In this document: one piece after another, positions 43,601 through 46,919 of the stretch
Layout: the number at the start of each line of letters is the position of its first letter
Numbering within the stretch: position 1 is the stretch's first letter
Assembly (NCBI GenBank): GCA_002405835.1
Contig: DHMO01000038.1
Coordinates: forward strand, 45,980-92,898
Length of the DNA stretch: 46,919 nt
Direction: 5' to 3'
From: Lentisphaeria bacterium UBA4640
GTDB taxonomy: Bacteria; Verrucomicrobiota; Lentisphaeria; Victivallales; UBA1829
Made by a program: the position numbers and the translations under genes
Notes under the pieces: generated by a model
Told to the model about the DNA's origin: nothing
The model's database searches: none
Seen by the model: the letters and a program-made list of their open reading frames with translations, nothing else

Positions 43601-43665
43601 TTGCCGCCCGTCAAAGCGGAAAAGTTTCCATTGTCTATCGGGATATTGGCGCGAAACCACATCAT
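40615..43665 (-). pseudogene. GH2-like glycoside hydrolase lacking its N-terminal part
   Basis: The 1016-codon frame starts in the middle of a TIM-barrel. NNPAIVLYAATHNAAGYF aligns with the mid-barrel strand of GH2-type enzymes, where this subgroup has HN in place of the usual NE. It continues with YHHESGNLGDV and the nucleophile-like LMLVEWGLPHTPSW, then long beta-rich domains and a C-terminal jelly roll (DGLFWYKRTFDLPEG). Full-length relatives carry several hundred residues upstream (sugar-binding domain and first barrel half). A TAG directly precedes the ATGATG start, no ribosome binding site or signal peptide is present, and the upstream DNA changes to an AT-rich segment. This looks like a 5'-deleted gene, although an unusual intact protein cannot be fully excluded. 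Confidence 0.65.
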
Positions 43666-43674
43666 CTACAAGTA

Positions 43675-43845
43675 ATGAACTTTCAGGGCGACCAAATCAT
43701 AAATGAAGACCAGCATGTTATGCAATGCCCGGATGAAGTAAGAGTAAAGATAAACTGGGATCTCTTATACACAAAAAATGGAGTGACAAAAAGAAATCTG
43801 AATGATGCCTTTTATCACAACCAAACAGAAGACGTGAAAAATTAA
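43675..43845 (+). other. AT-rich, foreign-looking segment with a 56-codon frame
   Basis: Between the truncated glycosidase and the esterase terminator lies about 180 bp whose composition is far more AT-rich than the flanks. On the plus strand it reads from an ATG without a ribosome binding site through segments such as QCPDEVRVKINWDLLYTKNG to a TAA. The protein-like character suggests the tail end of a transferred gene, but no family is recognised. Nothing else is seen in 43666-43904 apart from the terminator. Confidence 0.4.
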
Positions 43846-43889
43846 AAAATTTATTTTCCCCCTCGCGCCTTTTACTGCGCGGGGGGAAA
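43838..43889 (-). terminator. Intrinsic terminator of the secreted esterase gene
   Basis: On the minus strand TTTCCCCCCGCGC (43877-43889) pairs with GCGCGAGGGGGAAA (43855-43868) with a single bulged A, followed by a T-rich tract (AATAAATTTTTTAATTTTT). Confidence 0.8.
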
Positions 43890-43904
43890 TGCTGTCGCCT
43901 TGCG

Positions 43905-45959
43905 TTACTTCTCTTTGGAATAATTGTAGGCGTCCGAACGGAACGGATAGGCGGGAAGACCGGCGCCGTTCTGAAGATTGCAATCGCCGCGGTAGCCCGC
44001 ATAACCATAACGGACATATTTCGGATTCGAAACCTTCGGAGAACTGACAACAACACTGCTGCCGTCAATCTTCGCATCCGCCCAGACAAAATGCCTATCG
44101 GCTCCGGCAACCGCAAAGGCTCCGGGGGCTTTGCCGTCGGAAGTCCTAAGCCCGTCCGCATACCGGAAGTTCACGCGCATCGCGTCGCCTTCCGGTATCG
44201 CTGAGACAAAAAGAGGTCCGCGGCTGACAATGTCTTTCCCGTAAGCGATACGTTCCGCTTCGAGCGCAAGGCGTTTGCCGACATCCTGTTTGTTCGCCGG
44301 GTGGATGTTCGCGGCTTCGCCGATGTCGATCGTACAGGCAAGACCGACGTTCGGAATGTTCAGCATCTGCTGCTGAATGTCACGGGTGAGTGCATAACCG
44401 GAAACATTCGTCGCATCCGCAGTCTGCCAGTTGTCCTTGCGTCCGGGCTCGTAACCGGCAAGCTGAACGATGATGAACGGCATGGCGGGATCGTTCCATT
44501 TCGCACGCCAGTCGGCAATCAGTGCCTTGTGGAGCAGGTAGTAGTGCGGCTGACCGGCATTCGAACAGCCCTGATACCAGATGACGCCGCGAACCGGAAG
44601 TTTGGTCCATGCATCGACCATGCCGTTGTAAAGGTTGGACTGGAACTGGGGAGTCTGATACGGAATATAGATGAAGCCCGGGACTTTCTTTCCTGCAGTC
44701 TCTTTCTCCGTGCAGCTGAATTCATCCTTCATCTTCCAGCCGCCGTTGAGGGACAGCTTGTTTTTCCCGACAAAAAGATTTGCACGACTGATGATGTTTT
44801 CCATCTGACCGCGGCTCTGCCAGTTGTAGAAGTATTCGCCGCGAATTGCAAGGACATTCTTTCCGTCCTGATTCCACATCGAAGCGGGGAGATTCAGCCG
44901 GATGATTTTCTTCGATTCCGGTGCATTCGCGTCCCAGCCGGCAATGTACCTGCCATTGAGATAAACATCGGCTTTTTCGCCGCATTTGTTCATCGCAAAG
45001 TGAATGGTTTTGCCTTTCATGTTCTGCGGAAGCTCGAAGCTCTTGCGATACCATCGGGCGACATATTTCGGGGTCTGCTGCGGTTTTGCAGCTTCCCATG
45101 CGGAGTCGTCAAAGCCAAAGGAGGACCATATGACGGCGCCGCTTTTTGCCTGCTTCCCGGCGGCCTCAAAAAGCAGATGCCATGCGGTCATCTGATCGGC
45201 GAAACGTTTCGCTTCATTGGCTTCAAATTCCTTCTTTTCATAGGCATCCATGCGGAAGCGGCGAATCTGCTTCAGATCGGATTCGATTCCGGCGGCGGTG
45301 TAGCCTTCATCGGAAATCCACGGCTCCATTTTCGTTCCGCCCCAGGAGGCGTTGATGAGTCCGACGGATACCTTCAGATCCTGATGCAGCTTGCGTCCGA
45401 AGAAATAAGCAGTCGCGCTGAAATAATGCGCAACGGAGGGATCGCACTTGACCCATCCGTTCGCGCGGTCGTAGACAGCGGGACGGAGCTGGTTGTGGGA
45501 GGAAACCAGACGCTGGAATGCATAACGGATCTCCGGATATTTCGCGTCTGCGACTTCCTGTTCGCAGTTCAGTGCGCTCCATCCGCGGTTGAATTTTGCG
45601 CCGATCGGCATCTGCATGTTGGATTGTCCGGAGCAGAACCAGACTTCTCCGATGAGAATATCTTTCAGTTCCACGACCTTTTTGCCGTCGGTGATTCTGA
45701 CATTGCGGTTCATGCTGCTGGCCTCCATTGCGGGGAACTCAGCGCGCCATTTGCCGTTTTCACTGACTTTTGCGGAAACGGCTTGACCATTGAATTCGAC
45801 GGTGATTTCGTCGCCCCTGTCCGCTGTTCCGAAGAAGGCGATCGGTTTCTGCTGCTGGAGCACCATGTTCGAGGAGAACACGGGGTCCACTTTCAAGTCT
45901 GCGAACGCCCCGGCGGAAAAGAGAACCGCTGCGGCGAACGCCGTTAAAATCCTGCCCAT
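43905..45959 (-). CDS. Secreted sialate O-acetylesterase family protein
   Basis: The 684-aa SASA-family esterase has a Sec signal peptide (first 20 residues, ending AGAFA). The nucleophile is Ser113 in CSGQSNMQM, and the Asp/His pair is in EAANIHPANKQ. A GH2-like sandwich insert spans roughly residues 280-390 (FDDSAWEAAKPQ, then VYLNGRYIAGW). It shares layout and many blocks with the leaderless protein at 134-2170 (GVIWYQGC, LALEAERI.YGKD.VS.GP), so the two are paralogues, this one periplasmic or outer-membrane-facing. It has its own consensus promoter and terminator and so forms a single-gene unit next to the broken glycosidase. Confidence 0.92.
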   Translation of the reverse strand: MGRILTAFAAAVLFSAGAFADLKVDPVFSSNMVLQQQKPIAFFGTADRGDEITVEFNGQAVSAKVSENGKWRAEFPAMEASSMNRNVRITDGKKVVELKDILIGEVWFCSGQSNMQMPIGAKFNRGWSALNCEQEVADAKYPEIRYAFQRLVSSHNQLRPAVYDRANGWVKCDPSVAHYFSATAYFFGRKLHQDLKVSVGLINASWGGTKMEPWISDEGYTAAGIESDLKQIRRFRMDAYEKKEFEANEAKRFADQMTAWHLLFEAAGKQAKSGAVIWSSFGFDDSAWEAAKPQQTPKYVARWYRKSFELPQNMKGKTIHFAMNKCGEKADVYLNGRYIAGWDANAPESKKIIRLNLPASMWNQDGKNVLAIRGEYFYNWQSRGQMENIISRANLFVGKNKLSLNGGWKMKDEFSCTEKETAGKKVPGFIYIPYQTPQFQSNLYNGMVDAWTKLPVRGVIWYQGCSNAGQPHYYLLHKALIADWRAKWNDPAMPFIIVQLAGYEPGRKDNWQTADATNVSGYALTRDIQQQMLNIPNVGLACTIDIGEAANIHPANKQDVGKRLALEAERIAYGKDIVSRGPLFVSAIPEGDAMRVNFRYADGLRTSDGKAPGAFAVAGADRHFVWADAKIDGSSVVVSSPKVSNPKYVRYGYAGYRGDCNLQNGAGLPAYPFRSDAYNYSKEK

Positions 45960-45997
45960 GATAAAAACCTTTCTATTGTTCGTGAAAAATGAGATTC

Positions 45998-46026
45998 ACT
46001 ATAACCTTGAAAAGCGGAATTGTCAA
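45998..46026 (-). promoter_or_regulatory. Promoter of the secreted esterase gene
   Basis: Minus-strand TTGACA (46021-46026) and TATAGT (45998-46003) have a 17-bp spacer, about 40 bases before the start codon. Confidence 0.75.
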
Positions 46027-46159
46027 ACGTGAATTGCCGGTCTGCTGAAAATAATTCTTTTTATTTTCCTGATTCGCAAACGCACTGCTTTTTTTCCTAC
46101 GGGAATTGCCTTGATGACCATGAAAAACGAAAAAAATCAAGTTTTTTTCATTTTCCGAT

Positions 46160-46187
46160 TTGCAAAATGCATGACAGATGCTATATT
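46160..46187 (+). promoter_or_regulatory. Promoter of tRNA-Ser
   Basis: TTGCAA (46160-46165) and TATATT (46182-46187) have a 16-bp spacer, the same layout as the tRNA-Lys promoter. Confidence 0.6.
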
Positions 46188-46206
46188 ACGTTATCCAAAC
46201 GATGTT

Positions 46207-46296
46207 GGAGAGATGGCCGAGCGGTTGAAGGCGCAGCATTGGAAATGCTGTTTAGGAGAAATCTTAACGCGAGTTCGAATCTCGCTCTCTCCGCCA
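46207..46296 (+). tRNA. tRNA-Ser (anticodon GGA), CCA encoded
   Basis: The acceptor stem GGAGAGA/TCTCTCC, D arm TGGCCGAGCGGTTGAAGGC, anticodon stem CAGCA/TGCTG with loop TTGGAAA (anticodon GGA, serine), the long class II variable arm, T arm GCGAGTTCGAATCTCGC, discriminator G and encoded CCA (46294-46296) form a complete serine tRNA. Confidence 0.97.
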
Positions 46297-46340
46297 TTAT
46301 CAACTCATTTCTGTGCGAGCAGCAATACTCAATCCCTCAC

Positions 46341-46919
46341 TCAAAAACATTCGCCCGTCGCAATTTCACTGCCCGTATTTGCACCCGTAATCCGGAACGA
46401 CGGCAAGGCGTTTATCGCCGCGCGGACATGAAGCTTGCTGCAGTCGGTATAGGTCTGTTCCGTCAAGCGGGAATCACTGTGCCGCATAGCTTCCTGCGCA
46501 ACACGCGGAGGAGCTCCGGATTGCTCAAGCAATGTACAGAAGGTGACCCGCAGGGCGTGAAAATCGTATTCGGGAGAATCCGGAATACCCGCAGAAATCC
46601 AATAAGGTTTCAGCTTGTAAAATGGAAGGAAGGGTCCAAATACAGTTTCGGAATGAGAAATGCGGCGATATGCCCGAAGAGCTTCCACAAGCTCCGGACG
46701 CAGAGGAATAACGGCTTGCTTGCCGTTTTTGGTATCGCATTCATCAACGACAAGAGCTGGATAATCAGATTCAAGCTGTATATTGCTCCACTGAAGATGA
46801 GATATTTCTTTCCTGCGCAGACCAGTATAAATTGCGGTCATCACAATGCACTTCAAACGCAAATCGGGAAGAGTTTGCAAGAGATGCTCGATCTGAAGGT
46901 AGTGTCCGAATTTTTGCGC
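46341..46919 (-). CDS. Tyrosine recombinase/phage-type integrase, C-terminal catalytic part (runs off right edge)
   Basis: The frame is open to the right edge of the window, so the N-terminal DNA-binding part is missing from view. The visible part is the catalytic domain: the first Arg in YTGLRRKEIS, the beta-hairpin Lys in DTKNGKQAVIP, the HxxR motif in FHALRVTF, the second His in RHSDSRLTE and the nucleophile Tyr in QTYTD. Such enzymes insert phages and genomic islands, often into tRNA 3' ends. Here the gene ends 44 bases from the 3' end of tRNA-Ser and points at it. The island would lie to the right, outside the window. Confidence 0.9.
   Translation of the reverse strand, partial: AQKFGHYLQIEHLLQTLPDLRLKCIVMTAIYTGLRRKEISHLQWSNIQLESDYPALVVDECDTKNGKQAVIPLRPELVEALRAYRRISHSETVFGPFLPFYKLKPYWISAGIPDSPEYDFHALRVTFCTLLEQSGAPPRVAQEAMRHSDSRLTEQTYTDCSKLHVRAAINALPSFRITGANTGSEIATGECF

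Noticed and set aside
46111..46431. A plus-strand frame reading through tRNA-Ser
   Set aside because: Its middle is simply the tRNA sequence translated (MAERLKAQHWKCC...), a well-known spurious protein type.
1..46919. CRISPR array, rRNA operon or intact insertion sequence
   Set aside because: No regularly spaced direct repeats, rRNA core sequences or complete transposase with terminal repeats were seen.

Overview
The window looks like a chromosomal segment of an anaerobic, carbohydrate-degrading bacterium of the PVC group, most likely Lentisphaerota (Victivallis-like). This rests on the mix of content: two large sialate O-acetylesterase-type esterases, a distant GH2-like glycosidase, [FeFe]-hydrogenase maturase HydG with its TM1266-type partner, secretin-like proteins without a classical pilus locus, and a giant FnIII/FG-GAP protein. 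There is no rRNA gene and no marker that fixes the species, so the assignment is an inference. Promoters are sigma70-like throughout (TTGnnn, 16-17 bp, TATATT/TATAGT/TATAAT).

Layout. 1-2170: the tail of an SGNH hydrolase and a sialate O-acetylesterase, closed by a bidirectional terminator. 2259-4131 (minus): TM1266-like protein and hydG behind a structured leader. 4183-5437 (plus): a small secreted protein and a HAD phosphatase. 5404-8525 (minus): a compact run of coiled-coil membrane protein, 36-aa membrane peptide, small lipoprotein, LacI regulator and queH. 8605-9932: metallo-hydrolase converging with marC. 10003-12817 (plus): mnmG coupled to a lone OppC-type permease. 12800-19923 (minus): a PuuD-like amidotransferase and a 2101-aa repeat protein. 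20178-22330 (plus): tRNA-Lys, gmk, a stand-alone coaC and an AraC regulator. 22331-28519 (minus): zwf, a GT-C membrane glycosyltransferase and an SbcC-like ATPase. 28648-33076 (minus): a two-domain lipoprotein, then two secretin-like genes behind a long leader. 33157-37016 (minus): Lrp regulator, aminotransferase and a membrane protein with a degenerate spermidine-synthase domain. 37102-40605 (plus): the complete rfbBACD dTDP-L-rhamnose operon. 40615-46026 (minus): a glycosidase missing its N-terminus, a foreign-looking AT-rich scrap, and a secreted sialate O-acetylesterase. 46160-46919: tRNA-Ser(GGA), with a tyrosine recombinase pointing at it that runs off the right edge.

How the genes fit together. 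The esterases and glycosidase point to breakdown of acetylated host or plant glycans. Zwf feeds the oxidative pentose phosphate route and HydG matures a hydrogenase used for hydrogen disposal. RfbBACD makes dTDP-rhamnose for surface polysaccharide, and the GT-C enzyme may act at the envelope. Most other genes are housekeeping (mnmG, queH, gmk, coaC). The best candidates for undescribed biology are the coiled-coil/micropeptide/lipoprotein operon, the tandem short secretins, the degenerate membrane spermidine-synthase homologue and the giant leaderless repeat protein. At RNA level, two U-tailed hairpins sit directly on or before a ribosome binding site, at gmk and at the PuuD-like gene. The right end is probably the boundary of an integrated element.
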